From NCBI GenBank assembly GCA_901457705.2, contig LR590083.2, forward strand, positions 2,046,597-2,110,596: 64,000 nt of DNA, given 5' to 3'. The stretch comes from Beijerinckiaceae bacterium RH AL1. GTDB lineage: Bacteria > Pseudomonadota > Alphaproteobacteria > Rhizobiales > Beijerinckiaceae. Positions 37,941 through 45,900 of this stretch are shown piece after piece. Under the pieces are notes generated by a model. That model saw only the letters and a program-made list of their open reading frames with translations. It was not told the DNA's origin and ran no database searches. How positions within the stretch are numbered: position 1 is the first letter of the stretch; each line of letters opens with the position of its first letter. A program made the position numbers and the translations under genes.

Positions 37941-37966
37941 GTTTACGCTACATTCACCGGCGTTAA
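37941..37966 (-). promoter_or_regulatory. Candidate LdtR box before the L,D-transpeptidase gene
   Basis: GTTTACGCT ... GGCGTTAA, 75 bp upstream of the ATG. It shares GTTTAC-R-CT and GGCGTWA with the site upstream of ldtR (38766-38784), though the spacing between halves differs. This is pattern matching, not a tested site. Confidence 0.4.
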
Positions 37967-38093
37967 GACAAAGCAAACGGGCGGCCGTTTTGTGGCGCCT
38001 GGGCGGCCCGTAGGGGGCGATCCCAGCATTTCGACGTCTGTGGCATCGATGGCACAACGTCTCGCGAGATGGTCGCGCGCGAGCCGAAACAGC

Positions 38094-38122
38094 AAAAGGG
38101 CCCGCGCGAGGCGAGCCCTTTT
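38094..38122 (-). terminator. Terminator of ldtR
   Basis: Eight-base stem AAAAGGGC / GCCCTTTT, with the A and T runs forming the outer stem. It lies 27 bp after the ldtR stop and before the L,D-transpeptidase promoter region. Confidence 0.6.
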
Positions 38123-38148
38123 CGGCAGCCGGGGGGAGAAGTGCCGGA

Positions 38149-38661
38149 TCAGAGACGGAAGCGGATCTGGTCGGTCCAGAAGCGCTCGAGACGCGCCAGC
38201 GACTGGTTCAGCGCCGCGAACTCGCCCGTCGAGATGCCGCCGATCTGCTCGACTGTCGAGATGTGCTTCTCGTAGAGACCGGCGACGATCGTGTGGACCT
38301 CCCTGCCCTTCTCGGTCAGGCTGATGCGGACCGAGCGGCGGTCGAGGCGCGAGCGCGAGTGGTGCAGGTAGCCCATCTCGACCAGCTTCTTGACGTTGTA
38401 GGACACGTTCGAGCCGAGATAGTAGCCGCGGGTGCGCAGCTCGCCGGCGGTCAGCTCCTTGTCGCCGATGTTGTAGAGCAGCAGCGCCTGGACCGAGTTG
38501 ACGTCCGAGCGGCCGCGGCGGTCGAACTCGTCCTTGATGACGTCGAGCAGGCGGCGGTGCAGCCGCTCGACGAGGGTCAGTGCCTCGAGATAGGCCGGGC
38601 GCACCTCGCTCCGGGCGTCTTCCCGAGCCACCGTGATGTCGCTCTTCACAACCATGTTCAT
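38149..38661 (-). CDS. ldtR: LdtR-type MarR-family regulator
   Basis: Protein of 170 aa. The winged helix-turn-helix reads VNSVQALLLYNIGDKELTAGELRTRGYYLGSNVSYNVKKLVEMGYLHHSRSRLDRRSVRISLTEKG (~55-120), with long flanking helices. GYYLGSNVSYNVKKLVE is close to what I recall of Liberibacter and Sinorhizobium LdtR, a regulator of L,D-transpeptidase genes and osmotic-stress tolerance. The adjacent L,D-transpeptidase supports this. It has its own terminator, so the two are probably separate transcripts. Confidence 0.85.
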   Translation of the reverse strand: MNMVVKSDITVAREDARSEVRPAYLEALTLVERLHRRLLDVIKDEFDRRGRSDVNSVQALLLYNIGDKELTAGELRTRGYYLGSNVSYNVKKLVEMGYLHHSRSRLDRRSVRISLTEKGREVHTIVAGLYEKHISTVEQIGGISTGEFAALNQSLARLERFWTDQIRFRL

Positions 38662-38765
38662 CGTCCTATCCCCCGATTTCGCGATGGCCGACGTATCGGC
38701 GTCTGATGGGATGATTTATAGGTGCCGCGAATGAAAACGAGTTTAAACATCAGGCTGAATCCAGC

Positions 38766-38784
38766 GTTTACACTTTGGCGTAAA
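38766..38784. promoter_or_regulatory. Candidate LdtR box before ldtR
   Basis: GTTTACACTTTGGCGTAAA has inverted ends TTTAC / GTAAA with an 8-base centre. It lies in an unusually AT-rich 220-bp stretch about 105 bp before the ldtR ATG. An autoregulatory operator is plausible. Confidence 0.45.
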
Positions 38785-38888
38785 TGAATGCTGAAAACAG
38801 GAATGCATTAATCCTGACAAATTCGTTGCGAGGTTTTACTTAAAGATCTACAGAAGCGGTCGCAACGAATGCTGCAGCGTGCCCGCTC

Positions 38889-39335
38889 TCACTCGGGCGA
38901 GAAGCGACCCGCCTGCCAGGTAAGCGCGAAGTAGAGAAGGATCAGCACGCCGTCGGCGCCGATCCACAGCGCATTGAACGTGTGGCCGATCGTCAGCGCG
39001 GCGATGATCTGCGAGAGCGCGGCGAGCAGCCAGAGCACGCCGCCCCAGGGCGTCGCGAGCCACAGGCCGACAGCCGCCATCAGGTCGATGACGGCGAAGA
39101 AGATGATGGCGCCGGACTGCGTCATCGGCAGGTGGTCGAAGAGCGCCTCGTGCGGCAGCAGGAAGCTCGCCCACTGCACTAGCCCCTGCAGGATCCACAG
39201 CGCCGCCAGCAGGCGCATGAAGACGACGAGGATAAGGCCCCAGCGCGTCTCGACCTGCTCGCGCGACGTCGTGCCGACGCGGATCGCCGGCTGCGGCTCG
39301 TAGACGATCGGCTCGCGGCTCTGCGCAGCGTTCAC
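38889..39335 (-). CDS. DUF6163-like membrane protein
   Basis: Protein of 148 aa starting with GTG, 10 bp after the glutathionyl-hydroquinone reductase stop. Four hydrophobic helices: LILVVFMRLLAALWILQGLVQ, IIFFAVIDLMAAVGLWLA, GVLWLLAALSQIIAALTIG and ALWIGADGVLILLYFAL. A small integral protein widespread in Hyphomicrobiales, function unknown. It should be co-transcribed with the reductase. Confidence 0.7.
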   Translation of the reverse strand: MNAAQSREPIVYEPQPAIRVGTTSREQVETRWGLILVVFMRLLAALWILQGLVQWASFLLPHEALFDHLPMTQSGAIIFFAVIDLMAAVGLWLATPWGGVLWLLAALSQIIAALTIGHTFNALWIGADGVLILLYFALTWQAGRFSPE

Positions 39336-39345
39336 GATGCTGCGC

Positions 39346-40308
39346 TCAAGCGACGACGTCCGGCGAGTCCGCCGGGCCGACGGGCACGACACCGGTCGGG
39401 TTGATCCAGTCGTGCGAGCGATAATAGTGGTTCTTGATGTGGTCGGCCCGGAAGGTCGAGGCGATCGCATCGACCGTCATCAGGTCGGCGACGTAGGCGG
39501 AGAGCGCCGGGTAGTCGGCGATGCGCCTGATGTTGCACTTGAAGTGACCGACATAGACGATGTCGAAGCGCAGCAACGTCGTGATGAGGCGAATATCGGC
39601 TTCCGTCATCGCATCGCCGGTGAGGAAGCGCTGCGCGGCAAGACGGTGGTCGATGAGGTCGAGCGCCTCGAACAGCGGATAGACCGCGGCCTCGTAGGCG
39701 GCCTGCGTCGTCGCGAAGCCGGCCTTGTACACGCCGTTGTTGATCTTGTCGTAGACGAGCTCGTTGACGACGTCGATCTCGTGGCGCAGCTGCGCCGGAT
39801 AGTAGTCGGGTCCGCTGGCGCCGACCTTGTCGAAGGCCGAGTTCATCATGCGGATGATCTCGGAGGACTCGTTCGAGACGATCGTCTTCCTTTCCTTGTC
39901 CCACAGCACCGGCACGGTGACGCGGCCGGAATAGTCGGGCTTCGCGGCCGTATAGATCTCGTGCAGATACTTGGCGCCGAAGATCGGATCGGGAATGACG
40001 CCGTCGCGCTCGTGGAAGGTGATGCCGTTCTCGCGCATCAGCCAGTCGGTGATGGACAGCGAGATCGCGCCCTCCAGCCCCTTCAGCTTGCGCATGATGA
40101 GGCAGCGCGTCGCCCAGGGGCAGAAGTACGACGCGTAGAGGTGGTAGCGCCCGGCCTCGGCCTTGAAGCCGCCCTCGCCGCCCGGCCCCGGCGAACCGTC
40201 GACCGTCACCCAGTTGCGGAACGCCGAGGCGTCGCGAATGAAACGCCCTTCGTTCTTCTCCTGCCCGTAGCCGCGATCGTGCCACTTGCCGTCGACGAGA
40301 AGGCCCAT
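39346..40308 (-). CDS. Glutathionyl-hydroquinone reductase (xi-class GST)
   Basis: Protein of 320 aa. The catalytic Cys is in SYFCPWATR, the CPWA motif of xi-class (YqjG/PcpF-like) enzymes rather than the Ser/Tyr of ordinary GSTs. Also ITDWLMRENGITF, VPVLWDKERKTIVSNESSEIIRM and the C-terminal helical domain FLTGDAMTEADIRLITTLLRFDIVYVGHFKCN. It reduces glutathionyl-hydroquinones, releasing GSH, and helps recycle quinones. The DUF6163 gene follows directly. Confidence 0.9.
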   Translation of the reverse strand: MGLLVDGKWHDRGYGQEKNEGRFIRDASAFRNWVTVDGSPGPGGEGGFKAEAGRYHLYASYFCPWATRCLIMRKLKGLEGAISLSITDWLMRENGITFHERDGVIPDPIFGAKYLHEIYTAAKPDYSGRVTVPVLWDKERKTIVSNESSEIIRMMNSAFDKVGASGPDYYPAQLRHEIDVVNELVYDKINNGVYKAGFATTQAAYEAAVYPLFEALDLIDHRLAAQRFLTGDAMTEADIRLITTLLRFDIVYVGHFKCNIRRIADYPALSAYVADLMTVDAIASTFRADHIKNHYYRSHDWINPTGVVPVGPADSPDVVA

Positions 40309-40426
40309 CAGCTGCCGTGCTCCTGATACGAGCTGCCGCTTCTAGCGGCTTCCGCCGAAGCCGGAAAGCGCGGCCTTATCCGAGAGCGCGCGCACGAAGG
40401 GAAAGCTCGCAATCGCGACCGCGCCC

Positions 40427-41755
40427 TCAGGCTTTCCGGTCCCGCCGCAGCTCCGCCCAGCGCGTCATGCGGCGGGTGATCTCGCGCTCGAAGCCGCGCT
40501 CGGTCGGCACGTAGACCTCCTGGCGGCCGAGCTGCTCGGGCCAGTAGTCTTGGCCGGAGAAGGCGTCGGGCTCGTCGTGGTCGTAGCGGTAGCCGCCACC
40601 GTAGCCTTCGCTCTTCATGAACTTCGTCGAGCCGTTGAGGATCACCTTCGGCGGCATCAGCGAGCCGTTCTCCTTGGCGAGCCGCATCGCCGACTTGTAG
40701 GCGACGTAGGCGGCGTTCGATTTCGGCGCGGTCGCAACGTAGATCACGGCGTTGGCGATCGCGAGCTCGCCTTCCGGCGAGCCGAGGAAGTCGTAGGCGT
40801 CCTTGGCCGCGTTGGCGTGGACGAGCGCCTGCGGGTCGGCGAGGCCGATGTCTTCCACCGCCATGCGGACCACGCGCCGCGCGATGAACAGCGGATCCTC
40901 GCCGCCGTCGAACATGCGGGCGAGATAGTAGAGCGCGGCATCGGGGTCCGAGCCGCGCACGGCCTTGTGCAGCGCGGAGATGAGATTGTAGTGGCCCTCC
41001 TGCGCCTTGTCGTAGATCGGCGCGCGGCGCTGCACGATCTCGGCGAGACCGGCGGGATCGAAGATTTCGCCGGGTTTGGCGGCGCGCCACAGCTCCTCGG
41101 CGAGGGTAAGGGATGCGCGGCCGTCGCCGTCGGCCATGCGCACCAGCGTCGCGCGGGCGGCCGCATCGAGCGGCAGCGTCCTGCCCTCGGTTGCCTCGGC
41201 GCGATCGAGCAACTGTGCGATGGCGTCGTCGTCGAGCGCCTTGAAGGTCATGACGCGGGCGCGCGAGAGCAGCGCCGAGTTGAGCTCGAAGCTCGGGTTC
41301 TCGGTGGTGGCGCCGACGAGGGTGATCGTCCCGTCTTCCATGACCGGCAGGAAGGAGTCCTGCTGCGCGCGGTTGAAGCGGTGAATCTCGTCGACGAAGA
41401 GCAGCGTGCCCTGCCCCATCTCGCGGCGGTGGCGCGCCTCCTCGAAGACCTTCTTCAGGTCGGCGACGCCCGAAAAGATCGCCGAGATCTGCACGAAGAC
41501 GAGCTTGGTCTCGCCGGCGAGCAGGCGGGCGACGGTGGTCTTGCCGGTGCCGGGCGGCCCCCAGAAGATGAGAGAGCCGAGCGTCTGGCCGCCGAGGAGC
41601 CGGGTCAGCGCGCCGTTCGGCCCGACGATATGGTCCTGTCCTGCGACCTCGGAGAGCTTTTGCGGTCGCAGCCGATCGGCCAGCGGGCGCGGGGCCGCCG
41701 CTTCGAGGCCGGCGGCGGAGAAGAGCGTGTCGGTCTTGGCTGCGGCGCGTTTCAC
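40427..41755 (-). CDS. rarA: Replication-associated recombination protein A
   Basis: Protein of 442 aa starting with GTG. The AAA+ core has PLADRLRPQKLSEVAGQDHIVGPNG, Walker A FWGPPGTGKTTVARLLA, Walker B LLFVDEIHRFN, sensor VGATTENPSFELN and the MgsA C-terminal domain SALHKAVRGSDPDAALYYLARMFDGGEDPLFIARR. RarA (MgsA) acts at stalled forks with SSB and RecA. Downstream of the bestrophin-bciA pair on the same strand with an 87-bp gap. Confidence 0.93.
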   Translation of the reverse strand: MKRAAAKTDTLFSAAGLEAAAPRPLADRLRPQKLSEVAGQDHIVGPNGALTRLLGGQTLGSLIFWGPPGTGKTTVARLLAGETKLVFVQISAIFSGVADLKKVFEEARHRREMGQGTLLFVDEIHRFNRAQQDSFLPVMEDGTITLVGATTENPSFELNSALLSRARVMTFKALDDDAIAQLLDRAEATEGRTLPLDAAARATLVRMADGDGRASLTLAEELWRAAKPGEIFDPAGLAEIVQRRAPIYDKAQEGHYNLISALHKAVRGSDPDAALYYLARMFDGGEDPLFIARRVVRMAVEDIGLADPQALVHANAAKDAYDFLGSPEGELAIANAVIYVATAPKSNAAYVAYKSAMRLAKENGSLMPPKVILNGSTKFMKSEGYGGGYRYDHDEPDAFSGQDYWPEQLGRQEVYVPTERGFEREITRRMTRWAELRRDRKA

Positions 41756-41842
41756 GAGCCGAGCCTACACCGCTCGGACGCCGTCCGTCTGCGGGAAACA
41801 TCGCTCGTGGAAGAGCGGCGCGGCATCCCTTGAGGAAAAACT

Positions 41843-42796
41843 TCAGAAGACGGAGTGCGCGCCGCGCAGGTTTTCGACCTCGCCGCGCACCAGGCGCGCA
41901 TAATGATCGAAGAGCGTCTCCGTGCCGGTCGAGGGCGTGGCGTCGGCGTCGTAGCGGCCCGTCGCCGCGTCGCGCACCAGCATCGACTCGGTCGCGTAGT
42001 AGCGGCCGATACGCGCGAGCTCGGCCTTGTCCGCCAGCGAGGGGCGCAGCACGGCGAGGCCGCCGAGGGTCGCGACGACGGCATCGATGAGCGCGACAGG
42101 CACGCGGCGAATGCGCGGCTTGAGTGTCAGCAGCGAGAACAACGCCTCGGCCTGGTCGAGCGGCGTCACCGCCGGCCCTGGGCCGCCGATCGGCAGGATG
42201 CGATTGCGGCGGGCGGGATCGTCGAGGCAGTTGACGAGGAAGGTTGCGAGGTCGCGGTCGCCGATCGGCTTGCAGGCGGTCAGCCGACCATCCCCGAACA
42301 CGAGGAACGGCTTGCCGCGCCTGACGCGCTCGACCTGCCCCGACAGCGACTTGAAGAACGCGGTCGGGCGCACGATCGACCAGGCAACGCCGGAGGCGAC
42401 GAGCTCGGTCTCGAAGGCGAGCTTGGCGTGCTGGAAGGCGAGGCGCGGCTTCTGCACGCAGATCGCCGAGAGCAGGACCATCTGCGTGATGCCGGCCGTC
42501 CTCGCGGCGGCGAGCGCGTTCGCGTTCGCCTTGTAATCGATCGCCCAGGCGTCGGCCGGCACGCCGGTTCGCGAGGCGAGACACGAAACGAGCGCATCGA
42601 ACCGCTCGCCGCGAATGCCGTCGCCTGCGAGAGAAGTGGGATCTGATACGTTCGCGATGCGCACGATTGCGCCGGCAGGCAGGTCGCCCGGTGCCGTGCG
42701 GACGATGCAGACGACGTCGTGCCCGCGCGCCAGCAGCGCCGCGGCGGCCGCGCGTCCGATCGTGCCGGTCGCGCCGAGGAGGAGGACGCGGCTCAC
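41843..42796 (-). CDS. bciA: Divinyl (proto)chlorophyllide a 8-vinyl reductase, BciA type
   Basis: Protein of 317 aa. An atypical SDR with the Rossmann motif LLLGATGTIGRAAAAALLARGH and a run of BciA/DVR-specific blocks: ERFDALVSCLASRTGVP, LLSAICVQKPRLAFQHAKLAFE, SIVRPTAFFKSLSGQVERV, GKPFLVFGDGRLTACKPI and ARIGRYYATESMLV. BciA reduces the C8 vinyl group with NADPH in (bacterio)chlorophyll synthesis. The start is GTG, overlapping the bestrophin stop (GTGA). No other bch, crt or puf genes are in the window. Its presence implies a phototrophic or formerly phototrophic lineage. Confidence 0.9.
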   Translation of the reverse strand: MSRVLLLGATGTIGRAAAAALLARGHDVVCIVRTAPGDLPAGAIVRIANVSDPTSLAGDGIRGERFDALVSCLASRTGVPADAWAIDYKANANALAAARTAGITQMVLLSAICVQKPRLAFQHAKLAFETELVASGVAWSIVRPTAFFKSLSGQVERVRRGKPFLVFGDGRLTACKPIGDRDLATFLVNCLDDPARRNRILPIGGPGPAVTPLDQAEALFSLLTLKPRIRRVPVALIDAVVATLGGLAVLRPSLADKAELARIGRYYATESMLVRDAATGRYDADATPSTGTETLFDHYARLVRGEVENLRGAHSVF

Positions 42797-43689
42797 CGCA
42801 GCACGAACCCGACCGGCTCCAGCACCGGCGGCAGGTCGCGCTCGCCCAGCGCCGCGCGGATGTCGCGCTCGAGGCCGCGCACGATCGCATCGAGCGGTAG
42901 GTCGTTGACGTCGTGGCCGAACGGCTGCTCCAGCTCGTCGCCGAGCGCATCCAGCCCGAAGAACGTGTAGCTGACGATCGCGGTGATGAGCGGCGTCGCC
43001 CAGCCCAGCGGCTGCGCGAGGCCGAACGGCAGGAGGCAGCAGAAGAGATAGGCCGTGCGGTGCAGCAGAAGCGTGTAGGCGAAGGGCAGCGGCGTCGACT
43101 TGATGCGCTCGCAGGCCGCCTGGACGCCGGACATCGCGACGAGTCGCGCCGACAGAATCTGGTACCGCCAGCCGTCGATGCGGCCGCTCGCCTGCAGCGA
43201 TTGGCCGGCTCGTCCCGCTGCGGCGAGCACAGCGTCGGTGACGTTGGGGGCGGCGTCCAGCGCGCCATCCGTCCAGGCGACGGCGGCCGCCGCTTCGTCG
43301 CCGTCACGCAGGCGCGCTGCAAGCGCGTGGCAGAAGCCACAGAGGCTTCGCAGCAGCACGCGGCGTCCGGCATCGTCGCCGAGATCGGATGTCTCGCGGA
43401 CAAGCGAGCGGACCTCGACGAAGAGCTGGCCCCACTGCTTGCGGCCCTCCCACCAGCGATCGTAGCAGGCGTTGTTGCGGAAGCTCATGAAGATCGAGAG
43501 CGACAGGCCGATCAGCGTGAAGGGCGCCGCGCTGAAGCGCGAGAAGAGCGCGGGATCGCGGAACGACAGCAGGGTCACCACTGCCGAGAGAAGCGTGATG
43601 ACGAACAGCTTCAGCGCGATGTCGCGCGCGACCGAGCCCTTCAACGTGAAGAGGACGTCCCACAGGGTCGGCTTCGGGCGGACGATCAT
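42793..43689 (-). CDS. Bestrophin-family anion channel
   Basis: Protein of 298 aa. Start ATG at 43689 in MIVRPKPTLWDVLFTLKGSV. Family blocks are ALFSRFSAAPFTLIGLSLSIFMSFRNNACYDRWWEGRKQWG, LPFAYTLLLHRTAYLFCCLLPFGL, and LITAIVSYTFFGLDALGDELEQPFG with the acidic Ca/anion-control cluster of bestrophins. Bacterial homologues form pentameric ion channels. Coupled by a 4-bp overlap to bciA. Plant bestrophins act in thylakoids, so a link to phototrophic membranes is thinkable but not shown. Confidence 0.86.
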   Translation of the reverse strand: MIVRPKPTLWDVLFTLKGSVARDIALKLFVITLLSAVVTLLSFRDPALFSRFSAAPFTLIGLSLSIFMSFRNNACYDRWWEGRKQWGQLFVEVRSLVRETSDLGDDAGRRVLLRSLCGFCHALAARLRDGDEAAAAVAWTDGALDAAPNVTDAVLAAAGRAGQSLQASGRIDGWRYQILSARLVAMSGVQAACERIKSTPLPFAYTLLLHRTAYLFCCLLPFGLAQPLGWATPLITAIVSYTFFGLDALGDELEQPFGHDVNDLPLDAIVRGLERDIRAALGERDLPPVLEPVGFVLR

Positions 43690-43778
43690 CGATTTCCTCG
43701 CGGCTGTCCGATGCAGCGCATATCCTCGCTCGTTACCATCCGCCACGCGCCAATGCGCGTGACGCACCGGAGCCGCCA

Positions 43779-44714
43779 TTGACGATCGATCACCTCGGGC
43801 TTGCCGGCATCGACCTCAACCTTCTGGTAGCGCTCGATGCCCTGCTGACGGAGCGCAGCGTGACGCGGGCGGCGGCGCGCGTCGGCCTGCGGCAATCGAC
43901 GATGAGCAGCAGCCTTGGGCGCCTGCGCGCGCTGCTCGGCGACGAGCTGCTCACCCGGGTGCCGGAGGGCATGGCGCTCACGCCGCGGGCGATGAACCTC
44001 GTCGAGCCGGTGCGATCGGCGCTGCGGCAGTTCCAGGGCATCGTGCTGCGCGAGGATGCCTTCGACCCGAAGACGGTCGAGCGCGTCTTCACCATCGCGC
44101 TCACCGGCAGTCTCGAGGTCTCGTTCGGCCCGCTGCTGCTCGATCTCCTGCGTCGCGAGGCGCCCGGCATCCGGCTGTCGCTGCGAACGCTCGACTACGC
44201 CACGCTGCTGCCGGATATCGACGCCGACCAGATCGACATGGCGATCGGTCTCATCAAGAACGGCCAGATGCACCACAAGGTGCGTCCGCTCTGCCGCTAC
44301 GGCTACCTCTGCCTCTTCAACGCCGAGCTGCTGGGCATCGAGGCGCCGGTGTCGCTCGAGGACTACCTGCGCTTCCCGCATGTGCTCACAAGCGTCTCGG
44401 GGACGGTGCACGGCGTCGTCGACGATGCTCTGGCGGAAATTGGGCGCCACCGCGTGCTTGCCGCCACCACGCCGCGATTCGTCACCGTGCCGTTCCTCGT
44501 GAAGTCGGCGCCGGTGATGACGACGATGGTCGACGATCTCGCCGTGAGCTTCGCCAAGCTGCTCGGCCTCACCACCAGCCCCGTGCCGGTGCCCGTGAAG
44601 GACTTCGCGGTCTCGATGCTGTGGCACTCCTCCTACGACCGCGACCCCGCGCATCGCTGGATGCGCGAGGTCGTCGTCAGGATCTCCAAGCAGACCGCGA
44701 AGGTCGCCGGCTAG
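43779..44714 (+). CDS. LysR-family regulator (NodD/SyrM-like subgroup)
   Basis: Protein of 311 aa. The N-terminal HTH is DLNLLVALDALLTERSVTRAAARVGLRQSTMSSSLGRLRALLGDELLTR, followed by a periplasmic-binding-like effector domain. Segments VFTIALTGSLEVSFGPLLLDLL and ALAEIGRHRVLAATTPRFVTVPFLVKSAPV resemble the NodD-type subgroup. The start is TTG with GGAG before it. It diverges from the bestrophin-bciA pair with an 89-bp gap, the classical LysR layout, so that pair is a candidate target. Confidence 0.85.
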   Translation: MTIDHLGLAGIDLNLLVALDALLTERSVTRAAARVGLRQSTMSSSLGRLRALLGDELLTRVPEGMALTPRAMNLVEPVRSALRQFQGIVLREDAFDPKTVERVFTIALTGSLEVSFGPLLLDLLRREAPGIRLSLRTLDYATLLPDIDADQIDMAIGLIKNGQMHHKVRPLCRYGYLCLFNAELLGIEAPVSLEDYLRFPHVLTSVSGTVHGVVDDALAEIGRHRVLAATTPRFVTVPFLVKSAPVMTTMVDDLAVSFAKLLGLTTSPVPVPVKDFAVSMLWHSSYDRDPAHRWMREVVVRISKQTAKVAG

Positions 44715-44715
44715 C

Positions 44716-44943
44716 TTACTGCGCGAGCTCCGCGTGCTGGCGCGGCGCTGGCTGGGCCTGCTGTTGCTGGCGCGCGGCCTCGGCGTCGCGTCGCTGCAGC
44801 TCCTCCGGCGATATCATGCGGACCGCGCCGATGGTCTCGAGCGTGATGGCGTCCTGGGCGAAGGCGGGGGCCGAGACCAGCGGCGCGGCGGTGAGCGCGG
44901 CGAAGGCGGCGGCGAGAATCAGGGTTGTGGTGCGAGCGGTCAT
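44716..44943 (-). CDS. Small exported protein
   Basis: Protein of 75 aa with a signal peptide (TLILAAAFAALTAAPLVSAPAFAQ) and a mature part DAITLETIGAVRMISPEELQRRDAEAARQ ending in Gln/Pro. The mature chain is only ~45 residues, charged and probably disordered or helical. Its stop abuts that of the convergent LysR gene. No family recognised. Confidence 0.6.
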   Translation of the reverse strand: MTARTTTLILAAAFAALTAAPLVSAPAFAQDAITLETIGAVRMISPEELQRRDAEAARQQQQAQPAPRQHAELAQ

Positions 44944-44995
44944 GACCAGTCTCCAAAAGCGGGGTCAGCGAAGCGCTGGCCGTTGATGGAGACAT

Positions 44996-45057
44996 ATCGA
45001 TGCGCTGCAGCATCGATCAAACAGATGCGCTCGATACGCACATTCGATGCGATCGAT
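44996..45057. repeat. Clustered CGAT/GATGCG repeats before the orphan parA
   Basis: A perfect inverted repeat ATCGATGC-N6-GCATCGAT (44996-45017) is followed by further GATGCGCTCGATA and CGATGCGATCGAT units. The cluster lies between the small exported protein and parA, about 120 bp before the parA start. It could be an operator cluster. Confidence 0.5.
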
Positions 45058-45175
45058 AGGGTGCGCCAGCCGGCAACGGACTTCGCGAGCAATTCTTCGC
45101 GTCTTTAATCTTCGTTAACCACAACGCCGCCTACTGGTGGAAAGCAGTTCTTTTCCAGGGCGGGGGTCCTTCGAG

Positions 45176-45859
45176 ATGCGCACGGTTGCGATGGTCACGC
45201 AGAAGGGTGGGTCCGGCAAATCGACCTTGGCGGCGTGCCTCGCCGTCGTGGCGCAGGAGGCGGGCGAGCGCGTCTTCCTTATCGACATGGACCCGCAGAA
45301 GTCGCTGACCAAGTGGGCGCGCCGTCGCGACGACAAGGACATGCCCGTCGAGACCGTCTCCGCCGGCAAGCTCCCCGACGCGCTGGCCGCGCTCGCCAAG
45401 GGAAACGTCTCGCTCGTCATCATCGACACGCCGGCGACCGACACGCCGGCCGCCGACGCCGCGATGAAGGCCGCAGACCTCTGCGTCATCCCGGCGCGCC
45501 CGACGATCTTCGACATCTGGTCGTCCGAGGTCACCCGCGGCAAGCTCAAGAGCTTCGGCAAGGACTTCGCCTTCGTGCTCAACCAGTGCCCGGCGATGCA
45601 GGAGAGCCAGCGCGTCACCGACGGCGCGGCTGCGCTCGAGAGCATGGGCGGCCTGCTCCGCCCGCTCGTCGCCTCGCGTGTCGCCTACCAGGAAGCCGCG
45701 CGCGAAGGCATGGGCACGACCGAGATCGAGCCGGAGGGCAAGGCCGCCGAGGAGATGCGCGTCCTGTGGACGTCGCTGAAGCGCCGCCTGTCGCGCGTCA
45801 AGGCCGCGGCCGAGAAGTCTGCCGCGGAAAAGGCGGCCGCAACGAAGCGCGCCGCCTGA
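45176..45859 (+). CDS. Orphan ParA/MinD-family ATPase
   Basis: Protein of 227 aa. The deviant Walker A is TQKGGSGKSTLAA with the signature lysine, then LIDMDPQKSLTKWARRRDD and SLVIIDTPATDT. The C-terminal tail is Ala/Lys-rich (KAAAEKSAAEKAAATKRAA), possibly DNA- or membrane-contacting. No parB or parS-like gene is adjacent, so it is not the chromosomal partition locus. Orphan ParAs position chemoreceptors, carboxysomes, storage granules or flagella; the cargo here is unknown. Confidence 0.82.
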   Translation: MRTVAMVTQKGGSGKSTLAACLAVVAQEAGERVFLIDMDPQKSLTKWARRRDDKDMPVETVSAGKLPDALAALAKGNVSLVIIDTPATDTPAADAAMKAADLCVIPARPTIFDIWSSEVTRGKLKSFGKDFAFVLNQCPAMQESQRVTDGAAALESMGGLLRPLVASRVAYQEAAREGMGTTEIEPEGKAAEEMRVLWTSLKRRLSRVKAAAEKSAAEKAAATKRAA

Positions 45860-45866
45860 TCCACGT

Positions 45867-45893
45867 CGCCGTCGCACGAAGCTCGCGACGGCG
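45867..45893. terminator. Hairpin between convergent parA and gst
   Basis: Stem CGCCGTCGC / GCGACGGCG with a 9-base loop, just after the parA stop. No strong T tract on either side. Confidence 0.4.
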
Positions 45894-45900
45894 TTCAAGC

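Noticed and set aside
40308-43403. 1031-codon minus-strand open frame across rarA, bciA and bestrophin
   Set aside because: Runs in another frame through three well-supported genes on the same strand; no recognisable domain.
45176-45859. Chromosomal parAB partition locus
   Set aside because: No parB, gidAB or parS-like site is adjacent; this is an orphan ParA.
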